From contig JARUPY010000079.1 of the NCBI GenBank assembly GCA_029817715.1, positions 682,001 to 746,000 of the forward strand: a stretch of DNA of 64,000 nucleotides, read 5' to 3'. The stretch's first letter is position 1. Each line of letters begins with the position of its first letter. The DNA is from Melastoma dodecandrum. Lineage: Eukaryota > Streptophyta > Magnoliopsida > Myrtales > Melastomataceae. The translations under genes were made by a program, and so were the position numbers. Below are positions 23,101 to 36,200 of this stretch, piece by piece. A model generated the notes under the pieces. It made no database searches and had not been told where the DNA came from. It worked only from the letters and a program-made list of their open reading frames with translations.

Positions 23101-24543
23101 TTGAATTGGGTTATCACTTTGTTCTCGGCGCTCTATTGGATTTATTTTTGTGTTTTCTGTAAGTAAACATTACGAGCATACTCGTGACTTTTGTAAGTAT
23201 TTCTTCCGATAAAAGACATTGTTTTTACTCTTGTTATAAATCAACCACATCTTAAATTAAATTGCGAGTCCGTGTTCTCGTTTATCGAATAATCTCAACG
23301 TGGCTACGAATAAACACAATCCAATAGTTATATATAAAAAAAAATCTTTACTAGAGCACTGCCGACACCACCGACACCATCTTTTAAATAATTTTGATGC
23401 ACCTGCGGTGACCTGCAATTAAGGTCGGTTGTTAGTAATAATAAAGGAACTTGAATCCCAAAAGTGAGATGTATTAATGACACCCCCCACAGCCGACCTC
23501 CCCCAAGTACTAAAAAAGAATAGTGATATTTTATTTCCCATCTGAGCCGACAGCGATGCCTAACCTGTCCATTGGATTCACCTCCCAACCCCCCACTCTC
23601 TCATTCGTCTCAATCGCTTTTGTCCTGTTTCAAAGATGTTCCTGTCATTCTACCTCAAAAGAACCACCATGTTAGAAATCTTCCTGTCTTTACGGGAAAA
23701 ATACCCTTACACGTATAGTTAGAAACTGAAAATGTTATGTCAGGCGGAACATTTGATCCATCGATCATGGGCTTTAAGGATGTTAATTTTAAATACGACA
23801 CAAACACGATCTGTAATTTTCGTCTTCAAGTATACGATGACGATATACATTTTAAAGTTGTCATGAATATCAAACTTTTTCATAATTTTACCGTGGAGTT
23901 GTTATTGATTTATTATATTTTTTCTTTATTGAATTATGATATAGTTTGAATCGGAAGTTTATTTTAAACTTTTCTTCGTGTCTAACGAGTCGTTTTGTGT
24001 CTATTCGTTATAAACAGTTCGTGTTTGAATATACTCAAGTGATAAGTAAATTTTAACGTGTTGTGTTTAGATCGACGTGCTTCGTGTCGTGTCGTGTTTG
24101 AACACGAACCCGACCCATGCCGTTTTGTGACCTACTTAAACCTGTCCTTTTCGGCTACATGCGGTAGATTTAATCGAGTCGGGAGTAAGTTATACAGGTA
24201 AAACAAAATTGATTTCTGATTAACATAAGCCCATGAAATAGCTAAACTCAACCATGGGCTCAATTATGTATTGAGCCGAACTTCAAGCCCAAGGCCCCAA
24301 ATCATTAAAAAAAAAAACGATATGATTTAGGAGCCGAAAATCATCTCTCGAACAAATATCCATCCCCATCCTCGATGTTCTGTTCTACTTCCATGTAAAT
24401 CGACTCCATCAACAAGAAAGCTTCTTTAAATCATGGCCTCGCCATTTCAACTATTTCTCGCAACCCCTCACCTGTTGTTACTGGAGCCAACTCCAAAACA
24501 CGCTTCACATCTTGAACGGCAAAAGCAACATTGACGTTCTTGG
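23101..24543. other. Intergenic DNA between element B and the TBL2-like gene
   Basis: AT-rich sequence with no supported gene. CGTGTCGTGTCGTGT with its near complement around 24080-24110 looks like a small inverted-repeat relic. The stretch 24430-24543 is probably the 3' UTR of the neighbouring minus-strand gene. Confidence 0.4.
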
Positions 24544-27500
24544 CTATTCTTCCCAGTGCCAGAAGTCTAACTTCTTTGGGGTTTTACGAATTTTGTAGCG
24601 CTGGAGCACCAATAACTTGACCTTCTTGTCTACACCAGCTGTTGCCAGGACGATGCCTTTGCCTTCGCCTGCATGAGGAGACCATCTCGGCGAATGAGCA
24701 CCAAGCCACAACGAGGAAGATTCCGTGGACAAGACACTCGATAGCCTAAGAGAAGAAGTTACTAAAGCTGGTGACTTACCAATGGGAATACTGCTCGGAG
24801 TCCAAGATAAATCGGTAATGTCACCTGCGCAATGACAAAACAGGGATATGACGCGAAGAAACTCATCAGGCCGGATATGTGAAGGGCCAAATCTACAAGG
24901 GGCCAACATTGAGTCGCACCGAGGTGAAATAATGATAAAAGTGTAATGTTTACCGTCGTGAGCTTTCTCCGCCGTGTCCAGAACCTTTCCAGTTTCAACA
25001 CAAAGCCACTGTAATATGGAAGCATGTGTTGCAGCCAATATCCTCCCATCAGGGGATAGACATAAACGATCATAGTGCAAAGTCGCCCCTCTGGAGTCTC
25101 GCAAAGGAATTGGAAATGTTTCTATTGTCTTTGGATCTTCATCGAGATGGTACCTCACTTCAAGCAATAACAATATAATATAACACTTGTTAACAGCTCG
25201 GGTCAAATATCAAACAGCTTTTAAAAACCAAGGGTCGCATCAGAAGAGTAAAATATAATTTATCCAGAACGTCTCTCCTAATCTTTTACACATTACACTT
25301 CATGACATAATAGCAAGATCAACAGCAGAATTAAGTTGAGTGCAACAACGAGAAGAGGAAAATATACTGCTATATAAAACATCGCGCACCGTTGATATTC
25401 CAGATTTGCATGGAGCCATCCTTTGAAGGAGTAATTACTCTATCCGAGTTTGGAGTAAAGCATAGCCACGTAACTGCACTCTTAATTAGACAAAAGAATA
25501 TATATTGGTGAGGGTTCAGCTCTTTGACAAACGTAGCAGAAAACTCCTTCTAGAAACTACAGCAAGTGAACATATTTTCAACAAAAGCGGCTAACATCAA
25601 CTCACTTAAGACCAAATAGAGTCAAGCTACTTGACCCAAATATCACTACGACGCTTCTGCTCCATACCAAATGGATAAATCAGTGTTTGACAACCAGTTT
25701 AATGAATTATATCTGTGTACAGTCTCTGCCATTCGTGTTATGATATATAAGAATCCTCATATTCAGAAAACAGCAGTTTACATCACACCAAAGCAGAGAA
25801 GAGATACTCAATTGGAATTTCCCAATGTAATAAACATTGATATACACTGATCGTTTCAAGAAGAAATCGCAGAGGGAAGCTTCCTCACAACAAAAAAGAA
25901 AAATAAAACAAACAAGCTTCAAATATGAAAAATGAAAAAGAAGAGCTTTGTATTAAACTTTTTATGAATCTATGCAAGTAATAGTGTATACCTTATGCCC
26001 TTTAAGTTGCATAATCTTTGTCGCTTCCTTAACAGATCCATCTTTCGTATACAAAATCTCCCAAACCTGTCCTAGGAAGCAACATACATACTTAAATAGA
26101 TAAAATTTGTGCCTCCCATTTCGACAAATGCAACAGTATTACATACACTTAAATAAATAGAGGCAGCTGCCAAATATGAAGTGTCCGAGGGAGTGATAAA
26201 AATTACGTACAGATGCCGTATATGGATACTCTTATAAAATGAGAGAACAGAACAATCATCACAGAACAAAACTTCAATTCATCGGATATTAATTAAATGC
26301 TCAATTTGCAGAAATTTAGCAACATGTAGCAATTGCTTAAAATACTTCATAGGGACGCATCAACTGCAGTAACAAATGTTCACCTTCACATCTGCAGTGA
26401 ATGCGGCAGCAGCAATAAAACGCCCATTTGGTGATATTGCAGCCATATTGTTTTTCAACTGATTAGTATCGACTTCCCCTAATATCTTCCCAGTCTTTCC
26501 ATGCCACAGTTTGATAGCAGTTCCTTCATATGAGACTAAGTTTTATTGGTTAAAGTGGCCGTAACTTGATATTGCACGGTCAAGTGTCAAAATTGATCGC
26601 TTATCATGAACTTTGTGATGTTCCCACTTAATTCCAGGCGACAGTGGTTTGTCTTGAAGCTTGTTTCCCTCTGATGCTTTAGGTTTATCTTCTCCATACA
26701 TATACAAAGAACTGCCGGTCAAAGCTTGAGATGCCACGATCACTGATGATGCGTCATCCCCAAATGCGACTGCGGTTAGATGGCCTCCGGCAGGAACATT
26801 GATACGCAAAAACCTGTAGATATGAGCGTTACTGACTGTAATGGAGTTAAATTTTATCAAGAATAAAGGCCATACTTAAAACTTTTGCGGGAAGCGTAAT
26901 CCAACTTGAACACCCTCGCTATACCATCATTGCAAGCTGCAAGGAAAATGATCAACATGAAACCAATCTTCAGAACATTATATACTTTCAACGCTTCATA
27001 TAAGGATGATTCCAGAACAAGAAATGATAGAAAGGCATAAAGACAAGCAGAGAACACAAATAATTATTTAAAAAGCTGCGTTTCCGTTACCCTTTCCACA
27101 ATTCTAGGATGAAAGCAGAAATAATTTTTTTTTATATTACAAGAAACGTCAAAGGACATGTGAAGTCTCAGAACAGCTCCAATGTCTCTTTTTCCATATC
27201 ATATCATTGCAGATAACCTGTCAGGCCATTTGTATCCCATTCAGAAATATTTTCCTACTTGAAATATTCGATGGGACCAGAGATGCTATGTTAACAGATT
27301 TAACATTCCTCGGATCATCATCTAGCACACTTTTTGGAGATTCTTAATTAACGTTTCAGAACAACAATAGAGGTCTTTTTTTTTTCTTTAATGGTATTGT
27401 GGTTCTCATACTTGTAAAAACTGAAACTACATGGACATTCAGAAGACAGACTATACCATTTGGAGCAAGACCTGTTTTTTTAATTGTCAAATAACAATCA

Positions 27501-29042
27501 ACACAAGAAAAGACAGGACCACACTCGCTTTTTAATTCTAGTAGATTTCACATCACAAGAATCATCATCAACAAGAAAAAACTGGATACAGAAAAATAAA
27601 CATATAAATGGGATAATTGAACCATCATTGCCTCACCAGTTGCCAAGCTTCGTCCATCAGAAGAGAAACACAAACCCATGACAGAATCTCCATGACCCTT
27701 CAAAGTATTCAAGTCCAAAGGATGACGTCGCTTGTTTTGATCCTGAGACCCAAGAGAATCATAACTCAGAAATAGCATAAATGTACCAGCAGCAAAATTC
27801 TCTCTCCATCTGTTCACCACTGCACCAATTTGCCACTAATAACATTAAACTTGCCTAGAATTTCTCATAACAGACTTCGTATTTCATGAACATGCAGTCA
27901 TAAGAAAAGAAATGATGAAACCATACGTTCCAAATCAAGCAGAGGTTGAAAAATTATCCCGATAAGAATCACGCCTCCAAACAACTTGGATGATCAAAAT
28001 TTCATAAATTCTAAACTTCAACTCTTTCAAAGGAAATGACCACATCGAAGCTTAAAAAATTGGTCAACAACGTAAAATTAGGAAAGCTCTGATAAGATAC
28101 GCCAACAACGGATAGTCCCCAAAAAGCAAGGAAAGCAGCTGCTCCATTCCATGACATTAAGGGTCTCAGGTTTACATAATTACATATCAGCTGAAAAACA
28201 AGCAGTGGAATATCCTACAGTCGCAATTAATCACTAACCGGAGGCAAAAATAGGAAAGCATCCTTCCACATGGAATTGCAGTCAAATCCAAATGACAAAG
28301 ATAAGATAACCCCGCCCTTCCAACAAAACAAAATCCGAGGGAGTATAAACAAGTAGTTATCTAATACTCTCAGAATCATTTTCTGAATGTGGCAATCAAT
28401 ACACTAAACAAAAACCAACAATGGGGCGCCATTAACTGATCATCCACAAGTAACGCCGGCTGGAACATCAACATTCCTAATCCTAGAAAATCTGTCAATG
28501 TGAGGTGGGCACACCTTCTCAAAAGTCAAAACTAACGCAATAACGCCTATCACAATCGTAAACGCCACCCAATGCTCCAAAAAACAGGTATTGGAATCTT
28601 ATCCGCTTCACAATGCTGCCTTCTGTCCAATGACCCTAAGAAACTCATCAATACCTCATTCTGCGAACATCTCCGAACCCTTCAAGAAAGCTGTTCATTT
28701 TCTGAAAAAAATGGTTACCAACTAACTATGCACAACATGAAATTGGCGCAGACACCAAAGAAGAACGAGACTTCAGAACAACAAACGATCGCCCAAGTCA
28801 AGAGAACCGTGGAAGGGCGACGACAGAGACCTTGTCGCCGGTGGACTTTGGATTATGGGTCTTCCTGGAGGGAGGGGGAGGCTTGTTGGGATGGCGCTTC
28901 TTGTGATGGGGGGCTGGAACTCGGAGTGGGAGATGGAGACCACCTCGGATCTCCTCTGCCGGAAGTAATTGCCGAAGAACAGAAGGGCGATGAGGGACCC
29001 GAGGAGGATCGACAGAGCGACAATCGGGATGACGGGATCCAT
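24544..29042 (-). pseudogene. TBL2: Transducin beta-like 2 (TBL2) type WD40 protein gene, nine exons, two apparent lesions
   Basis: Exons: 29042-28831, 27742-27637, 26936-26876, 26813-26384, 26066-25992, 25480-25390, 25157-24954, 24824-24780, 24668-24544. All have GT...AG borders and phases agree. The protein begins MDPVIPIVALSILLG, a membrane anchor (residues about 4-24) followed by a basic, Pro-rich linker. WD40 blades follow (HPLDLNTLKGHGDSV, IKLWHGKTGKILGE, SAVTWLCFTPNSD, LHYDRLCLSPDG, ending VLATAGVDKKVKL). The family is thought to be ER-anchored. Two defects are visible. A G run of six at 28908-28913 is one base short, shifting exon 1. A TAA at 26543-26545 stops exon 4 in a locally altered stretch. 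With one base restored the exons sum to 450 codons. It is either a pseudogene or there are sequence errors; the C-terminal dozen residues also differ from the family. Confidence 0.8.
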
Positions 29043-30074
29043 CTCGCAAGAAGTGGGGTGAAGGGGACCCAAGCAGACTCGGCAGGGAGGGGGGAAAGCG
29101 GTGCGGCGGTACGAGGTTGTAAGAGAAGTGATGTCGGGCTCTGTTTGGCAACAAGAAGCCGGGGGGACGGAGGAATGAAAATTAAAATATATTAATAAAC
29201 AAAATCTAAGTCCTTGAAACTTGATTCGGCTATTAACGAAATTTCCATCAATAATAAAAATATTTTTCTCTTGAATATTACATCCGGCTAAAATTTTCTC
29301 TTGAGAACCTGATCTAGACATTGAGAAATATTTATGTATTTTCTAAAACAAGTGCAAACTGCCTCTAATTTGTGCTTGGTCGTTATTTTGGCCATACATA
29401 GACATTAGGATACAACAAATCTTGATTACTGGAACAATTATCCTTCACCGTATATGGGTAGTATAAAACTAACGTTATATTCGTAAGTTTTAAGAATAAA
29501 ATTACACCATTAAAGTTCTTATTTAATTTTCTTAATTCTCATCACCCGTTTGATAGTTAATATGAATAAATTCTAAATTTAGCCGGCCTAAATCAGCGTT
29601 TCACGTTTTATAATATGATGCGAAGAAATTTTTATCATACGGTCATTATTTTCAATTCTTTAGAAATATTAAATTTATTATTTTTAACATCAAATTAGAA
29701 ATATATTTTGAAAGTCATGTTACTCGACAATTTTGTTGGTAGAAATGGATACGCAGCCGTGACCCGATTACCATTCCCACCTTGCAGTAATTAATCCCCG
29801 GAAAGCCAAGATTTTCAACCTTAGGAGGAGGAGGAGGAGGAGGAATAGGTTGGAATTGGAAACTGCGGCTGTCGCCGGATTCAACGTCAGACGGACAACT
29901 ACCCTCCCCTCCTTGTCCGAACGAACGACTACGAGACGTGCGTGGGAAAGAACTAATTGGGTCTTCCCCAAATCCACGACGACGACACCGAGGAGGAATA
30001 CCCACTTCCACGGACCCCCGTAATCCGCGGGAAAGGCGCGTCCTTTGCGCTTGCTGGCGAATTCGTGGGATGCG
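29043..30074. other. Divergent upstream region of the TBL2-like and PAT14-like genes
   Basis: The two start codons face away from each other with 1032 bases between. The middle (29330-29720) is AT-rich; both ends are GC-rich, as expected of 5' UTRs. A (GGA)7 microsatellite lies at 29823-29844, in the probable 5' leader of the + strand gene. No other gene is supported. Confidence 0.5.
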
Positions 30075-32422
30075 ATGGCCTGGAACGTGTTCAGGTTCTG
30101 CACCGTCCTCAGGGGCCTTGGGTTTGTGATGGTGCTGCTGGTGTTGGGGGTCGTGGGCTTGAATTATTACGCGGTGGTCGTGACCAATTATGGGCCAGCG
30201 TTGTTTAACGGCTTTTCCGATTGCTTGCTCGCCCTCGGACTGCTGCTCTTGTTCCATGCCCTGGTGAGTGTTCTGGGTCTGGAGACTTTTGTCCTGATTA
30301 AGGTTTTCTCTTTTTGGTTTGTGGGCGAGTGTTTTTAAGCTTGTAGAGTGGGCATTTAGGGTCAGGCTCAGGAGTCATCCGGTTTCTCTGATGGGTTGCA
30401 ATTTGTAGAGGACTGCTAGGAGATATCTGGTGGTGACCGGCTTCATTTGTTGTGTGTCATTTCAAGATTAGGAATCTTAACTTTTGCTTCTCTCTTTGGA
30501 GGATCATGTGAAATTTCGCATGTGGCGTGTTCATTGCTTAGTATTAGATAAATCGAGCTCTAGTTTACTTACGGCTTTTCGACCCTTGAAGCAGCTGATG
30601 ATGTTGCTGTGGAGTTACTTTTCTGTTGTATTCACTGATCCGGGCGGTGTGCCCTCAAATTGGAAGCCTATAGTTGATGAGGAGGGAGGAGAGGCGAGTG
30701 CAATGTGTGCAACTGAATTCTGTAGGTTGCAATCCGAACCAGCCAGCCAAAGGATCCGTTACTGCCGGAAGTGTGACAAGTTTAAACCTCCCCGTAGTCA
30801 TCATTGCTCTATCTGTAAGTTGTAGTTTGACTATTTGGCATCTTCCTTTGATGCGTTGTAGAAAGACGAGGTTGACCCTTCTAATGTCAGGTGGGAGGTG
30901 CGTCCTTAAGATGGATCATCATTGTGTATGGGTTGTCAATTGTGTCGGGGCACTAAATTACAAGTCTTTTCTTCTTTTTCTGGTGAGTTCATTACATCTT
31001 TTCAGTTTCGTACTTACCTGGGCTTTTTTCCCTCCAAGAACTCTTTACATCCATTGAAGAACTTTGATTTCACAGTTCTGATTGAAGAAGTTCCATCTAC
31101 CTGTTGTGCCATTATCTAGTGCCTTGTTACTTGTAACTTTTGACGTTCGAAATAGCTGCAATTACACTAGTGCTGGATAAGTGACAATCAGAAACAACTA
31201 TTTTACATTTCACGCTTTCTGCATTACCACTCTTCCTGTACAGGGAACTTATGTCGGTGGACATCTTTAATAGCATGTGGTTTATTCTTTTTACATATAT
31301 TGCGTTACACCTTGACAACCATAACTTCCGATTTGACTGGTGTATTTGTGTTGTCTATTTCACTGATGATCATTGCGAAGGAATATATTTGTTAAACATT
31401 TCTATGATTGTCATTAACTTCCACATCCATTACCCGGATCATTTATCACTGATTATGCTGTTATTTTGATGCAGTTCTATACTTTTTTGGAGACAAGCCT
31501 TGTTACCTTGTGTTTACTCCCTAATTTCCTCGTGTTCTTCTCTGACCAAGAGATACATATAAATCCAGGCGGTCTTGCAGTTAGCTTCATAGCTTTTGGT
31601 AGGTACCAACACGAGCATCCTGCCAGGATAGATTTACCAAATTTAAGGGCCAACCCCACATAGTGGGATAAAGACTTCTCATTGTTTTTGATCATGGTGT
31701 GTTACTTGGCTAAATTCTTTAGTTTCTTTCTCATTTTGACAGTGCTGGATTTGGCATTTGCGCTTAGCATATTGGGATTCCTAATCATGCATATATCGCT
31801 GGTTGCTCGAAACACCACAACTATAGAGGTATTATCTCACTCACCACTGTTAGGGCAAAAGCCACATACTTTCTTGGGAAAACTTTTGGGATGCCCTTAT
31901 TCAGCTAATCATCTGTGACAGTAAATTGATTTATGTCTGCTTAAGTGGAAGAATCGCCTGTTTTCTTATTATAGAAACTTGGGCATATGTAGAGCTTAAC
32001 TACAAACACCATTGACCAAAAATTATTTCTTGTTTGGTCTCTTTTTGTCCTTGAGATTCCAATCCTAAATCCTCTGCATTTTGTTACTGGTGGTGATATG
32101 CTTTGTCTGATACATTTATTTTATCAGGCATATGAGAAGAACATCTCTCCAAAATGGTGTTATGACCTTGGTTGGAGGAAGAATTTGGAGCAGGTTCTCT
32201 ACGGGTTTCATTTATTAGGAAAATCGTGCATCAGTATTCATGAGGACTTTTACGGGTGTCAGCTGAAACTTTTTCCTAACCTATATCCTATTTTACACTA
32301 ACCAGGTATTTGGGACAGAGAAACTGTACTGGTTCCTTCCATCTTATTCTGAAGAAGATAAGAAGCGCATGCCATCTCTTCGGGGTCTTGAATATCCTCT
32401 AAGACCCGATTTCGAAACCTAA
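30075..32422 (+). CDS. PAT14: DHHC-type protein S-acyltransferase, PAT14-like, seven exons, intact
   Basis: Exons: 30075-30263, 30595-30814, 30891-30982, 31475-31598, 31743-31828, 32128-32193, 32306-32422. They sum to 894 bases, 297 residues, with GT...AG introns and no stop. The enzyme attaches palmitate to cysteines of membrane proteins. Transmembrane segments lie at about residues 10-32 and 42-70, then the TDPG motif ([10 protein letters not shown]). The Cys-rich domain has [24 protein letters not shown] spacing, with catalytic D-H-H-C at about 145-148 ([19 protein letters not shown]). Two more membrane segments follow, then the TTxE motif (NTTTIEAYEK) and a C-terminal tail with [18 protein letters not shown]. 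Sequence and length match Arabidopsis At3g60800 (PAT14), as I remember it. The start MAWNVFRFC is conserved in the family, so I place it at 30075. Confidence 0.92.
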
Positions 32423-32814
32423 GGATCGTCATTATATTAAGGGGCCATTGCAACTGGAGAAACGGACCCCGCAGCTTCTGACAGGTCAACACTTTTGGAA
32501 TGCCCGTGTAAATGGATACAATGGAACAGGTGAGCTCGTCGAGACTTGTTACGTGCATACAGTTTACTTAGCGAGGAAAAGCTCGTCAGTTGCAGAGAAA
32601 TCTGGGGCGGAGAATGGTGACAAGTCGATTTCCGAGGTTAATTCTTCTGATCTGTTGCTGTTACTTATGGAGGTTCTCGGCCCCTTACGTCGTTCCTGGT
32701 AATTGAAGGGGGATCAGATAGACCCCCCAATTTTTTTCCAATCAGATGCCACCCGGCGTCTGTGTTTCTTTTAGGCCACCATGTGTATTTAAATTTCGAG
32801 GCATATGTGCTGAC
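32423..32814 (+). other. 3' flank of the PAT14-like gene
   Basis: This is probably 3' UTR and downstream DNA. No domain is visible in any frame. It ends at CTGAC (32810-32814), the target duplication of the next element. Confidence 0.5.
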
Positions 32815-34667
32815 TGAAAGGTCTTGAGGTTTTAATAATTAAGAAAGTAGTTGAATATTCTTATTTTTAGTAAGTCAACATAAGGTCCCTTGAAGTTCTT
32901 TTGATTACATCACTATCATACAAGAATGCCTAATAAACAAGTATATATATACATATAAAAATATTTAAGTAGGAGATTTCCCTTTTTTTCTATAAAGCAT
33001 CATAAGACAAATTTAATTAGTCATGTTGGACAAATTTAATTGTGCTTAACTTTATTCTTTTCTAAAGTTCCATCCTTTATTCAATTAGTAATCCAACGAT
33101 TCCCCCATAGATGTGGAGAGCACATCTTCCTCCACTTACATTCATCAGAGGTCTTTCATATTTCTTTCAGCCTATAAATGCTTTCCAAAAATCTTTTCGT
33201 CTTGTTAAAATCCCTACGCATCCATGGGAACTAAGTCCACCCGTAATCCAATCACAACCCCGTTTCGTCGAAATTTTCTAGCCCTCGTTCCAAGCAATTT
33301 TAACCAGTCTATAAGGTTTTAAAATAGAGCATTCCGGGGAACACGATTAATTCCATACCCCTGCTCCACTCGGTACGACAAGCCAGTCCAATACCTCGCA
33401 TTACCCTGCGAGCTCTAAATTTCCAATTGACCAATTTTTGTCAATTCGTCACACCCCATTATAGAGGTTTTTGTTTTGCTTCAAGTCATCCTTTTTCTTT
33501 TCCTTTCCGAGGCACAACGTTCTCAATTTTATTTTTCATCCATTCCCATTCACATTTCAACATCAGTATCCCATTCAACCTTTCATCATTTTGGACCATA
33601 AACGAGATTCCCTCCGCTCAACCGCGAGAGTGTCGCTCTTTAATCCAGCTCCGGTTGGTTCTCAAAAATACCGAGGAATCTCATCCATCCTTGTCCAACC
33701 AAGGGAACGGGATACTCGCCACCTACTCCAAGGCAGAGACCTCCGTAACCTATGCTCTGTTCGTTCCGTTTGAAGAAAGGAAGGATCCCAAGGAATCGAT
33801 CGCACACGCACTTAGACTTGAGGTACTTCTCCCAGTTAATCTAAGAGTCAGTTTCCCATCACCATTACCGAACTGCCATTCTCGTATATGCCAATATGGA
33901 GAAGAAACCAACAATCTTGATGGTCATGCACATAAAGAGAAGAGTAAGATAGGAGCATACCTCGTTCCACTTCCTCCGCAAAACACTTCAACTTCTCGCC
34001 GTCTCCGTACAATTTCGCTCCCGGTAGGCTTTAACGCATCCCTTCCTCGAGGTTCCTTCCTTCTTCCTAAGACTTTCACCTCGCGACAAACGAGCTTGGG
34101 TTGCCGTCTTCGGTTCCTTCGCCCAACTCCGTTGGCTTCGCTCCTTCACGTTATTTTTATCCGCTCCACCGAACCCTCTTCTGCAAAGGAGGTGACGATC
34201 ATATTTCTTTTTCTTTTATTTTTATTCTCTTCGTCTGCCAGATGCAAAAAGGAGAGGAAAGGTGGATGTGCTTTTCAAGACAAGGAAGAAATGTCCCCCC
34301 TTCCCGAAATGATGCCTGTCATCTCTTGATCAATACCCCAATATGGCTTCTTGAGGAAGCTATTCAAGTGGAGACAAAATGATCCAAGGGTCCTCATTTA
34401 TTCTTAGTCAAATATGTTACTCTCTTATGAGTGGTGGAGATGAAGGGGTCGGAGGTTCAGGCTCCCCTCATGGGTTAATAAAAAATCAATTTAATCAAAA
34501 TAGGTACAAGACAACCAACTAAACCTCCCTCTCCCCTATCATCACGGTTGTTTGATATGTGAATAAGGCATCGGGCGCTCTCACACCTACGTCCGTCGCT
34601 CTCAACACTGAAATTCTTTGTAAAGCATTGATATGTTCATTATTACTAAAACTTTTGAGTCATTACA
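32815..34667 (-). repeat. 3' LTR of the chromovirus (1853 bp)
   Basis: On the minus strand it starts TGTAATGACTC (34667) and ends near CAAGACCTTTCA (32815). It is nearly identical to the other LTR apart from small indels, a replaced segment near 33757-33800 and the foldback insertion. Open frames in it are shared by both copies and look fortuitous. Confidence 0.93.
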
Positions 34668-35237
34668 AATCCTTCCCCCGTTAGGAGATTTCGTCCTTGA
34701 AATCTTATTCTTCAAACAAGGAAGGGTATTTGTTCCGCATTTCTTTTTCATGCTCCCAAGTTTTCTGTTGTCTCCCAGTTCCGCTCCAGAGGACTTGCAC
34801 TAGAGGCACTTTTCTTTTTCGTAGTATTCGTTCATCCCGATCAATAATTTGTACTGGTTGTACTGTCACGCTCATATTGTCGTTCACTATGACTTCTGAT
34901 GTCTCCGACTTTAACTCTGGGTCTGGCTCGTATTTGCGCAATTTTGAGACATGAAAAACGTCATGACAGTGGGAGAGTTCCGAAGGGATCGCTACACGAT
35001 ATGCCGACTTCCCATCCGTTCCGTTATTTTATATGGCCTAATGTAACGAGGACTTAACTTGTGAGCTCTTCTCGCCCTGAATATTGATTTGACCGGCGAT
35101 AACTTTAAGAATACCTCGTCATCAATATTAAATTCCAAGGGCCTCCTTCTATGATCAGCATAGCTCTTTTGTCGACTCTGCGCAGTTTTCATCCGTTCTC
35201 TGACTATAGTCACCACATCTGAAGTTTCCTGTATCAA
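34668..35237 (-). pseudogene. Integrase C-terminus and chromodomain of the chromovirus
   Basis: The 35237-34992 piece has SRQKSYADHRRRPLEF and FLKLSPVK...RRAHKLSPRYIRPYKI, the usual linker after gypsy integrase cores. The 34941-34705 piece has PVQIIDRDERILRKRKVPL, VQVLW and TWEHEKEMRNKYPSLF, a chromodomain with its aromatic and WE positions. In chromoviruses this domain directs insertion to heterochromatin. Frame breaks separate the pieces. Confidence 0.8.
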
Positions 35238-36200
35238 CTCAGGTCCGTTGAATGTTCTTTCTCCTGGTTAATTCCAACACAGTGGCGATCTACAACTCCT
35301 CCCATAGAGAGCTTCGAAGGGTGCCATACCAATACTCGCGTGATAACTATTATTGTACGCGAATTCCACCAATGGTAAGTGATCGACCCAACTTCCTTTC
35401 CACTCAAGAGCACACGCCTGAGCATATCTTCTAATGTATGAATAGTTCTTTCTGTCTGTCCGTCTGTCTGTGGATGGAAGGCTGTACTCATTTGTAACTT
35501 CGTATCCAAAGCCTCTTGTAAGTTCCTCCACAATTTAGACGTGAATCGTGGATCCCGATCAGACGTAATGGTATGGGGTACACCGTGGTATCTCACTACT
35601 TCCTTAATATACAACTTAGCCAAGGATTCCAATGACCAGTTGATCCGAATAGGAATAAAATGCGCCGACTTCGTGAGTCTGTCAACCACTACCCATATAG
35701 AATCCATGTTTCGGCCTCCTCTGGGTAGGTTTGTAACGAAGTCCATTGCTATATCTTCCCACTTCCATTCTGGCACTGGAAGTGGTTCTAATAATCCTCC
35801 GGGTCGTTGGTGTTCAATTTTCACTTGCTGACATGTCTTGCAATGATTCACGTACCTGGCCACGTCTTTCTTCATCTTAGGCCACCAGAAATCTTTTCGC
35901 AGGTTTCTATACATCTTTATAATTCCTGGATGTACACTATATTTACTCTTATGTGCCTCATCCATCAATCTACGTTTCACTTCTTTCACGTCAGGTACGC
36001 ATATACGTCCTTGGAACCTCAGCATCCCATTCGGTGCTAGTTCAAACTGGGCATATCTCTCTGTTCTGATCGCTTCTCGCACCATTCTTAAGTACTCATC
36101 TTGGGATTGTGCTTCTCGGATCATCATTAACATTTCTGGTTCTACCTGCCCTCTAGCCATATATAATCGTCCATCTGGCTCTTCGAGGAGGATGAGTCTC
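35234..36200 (-). pseudogene. Integrase of the chromovirus
   Basis: The frame begins inside the RNase H-integrase linker (EPDGRLYMARGQVEPEM). The zinc-binding set follows (HPGIIKMYRNLRKDFWWPKM, then CKTCQQVK). The core has MDFVTNLPRGGRNMDSIWVV, SDRDPRFTSKLW and FHPQTDGQTERTIHTLEDM: the D-D-E triad is present. A frameshift near 35400 alters the end, and the proper frame continues at 35531-35268. RT and RNase H are absent upstream. Confidence 0.85.

Noticed and set aside
28572..29195. A 207-residue + strand frame.
   Set aside because: It is antisense to exon 1 and the first intron of the TBL2-like gene.
29715..30257. A 180-residue minus-strand frame over the start of the PAT14-like gene.
   Set aside because: It is antisense to a confirmed exon and has no domain.
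33427..34329. A 300-residue + strand frame in the chromovirus LTR, partly repeated at 38115-38447.
   Set aside because: It lies in both LTRs, has low complexity, no ATG-proximal context and no known domain; the second copy is cut. It is LTR sequence.
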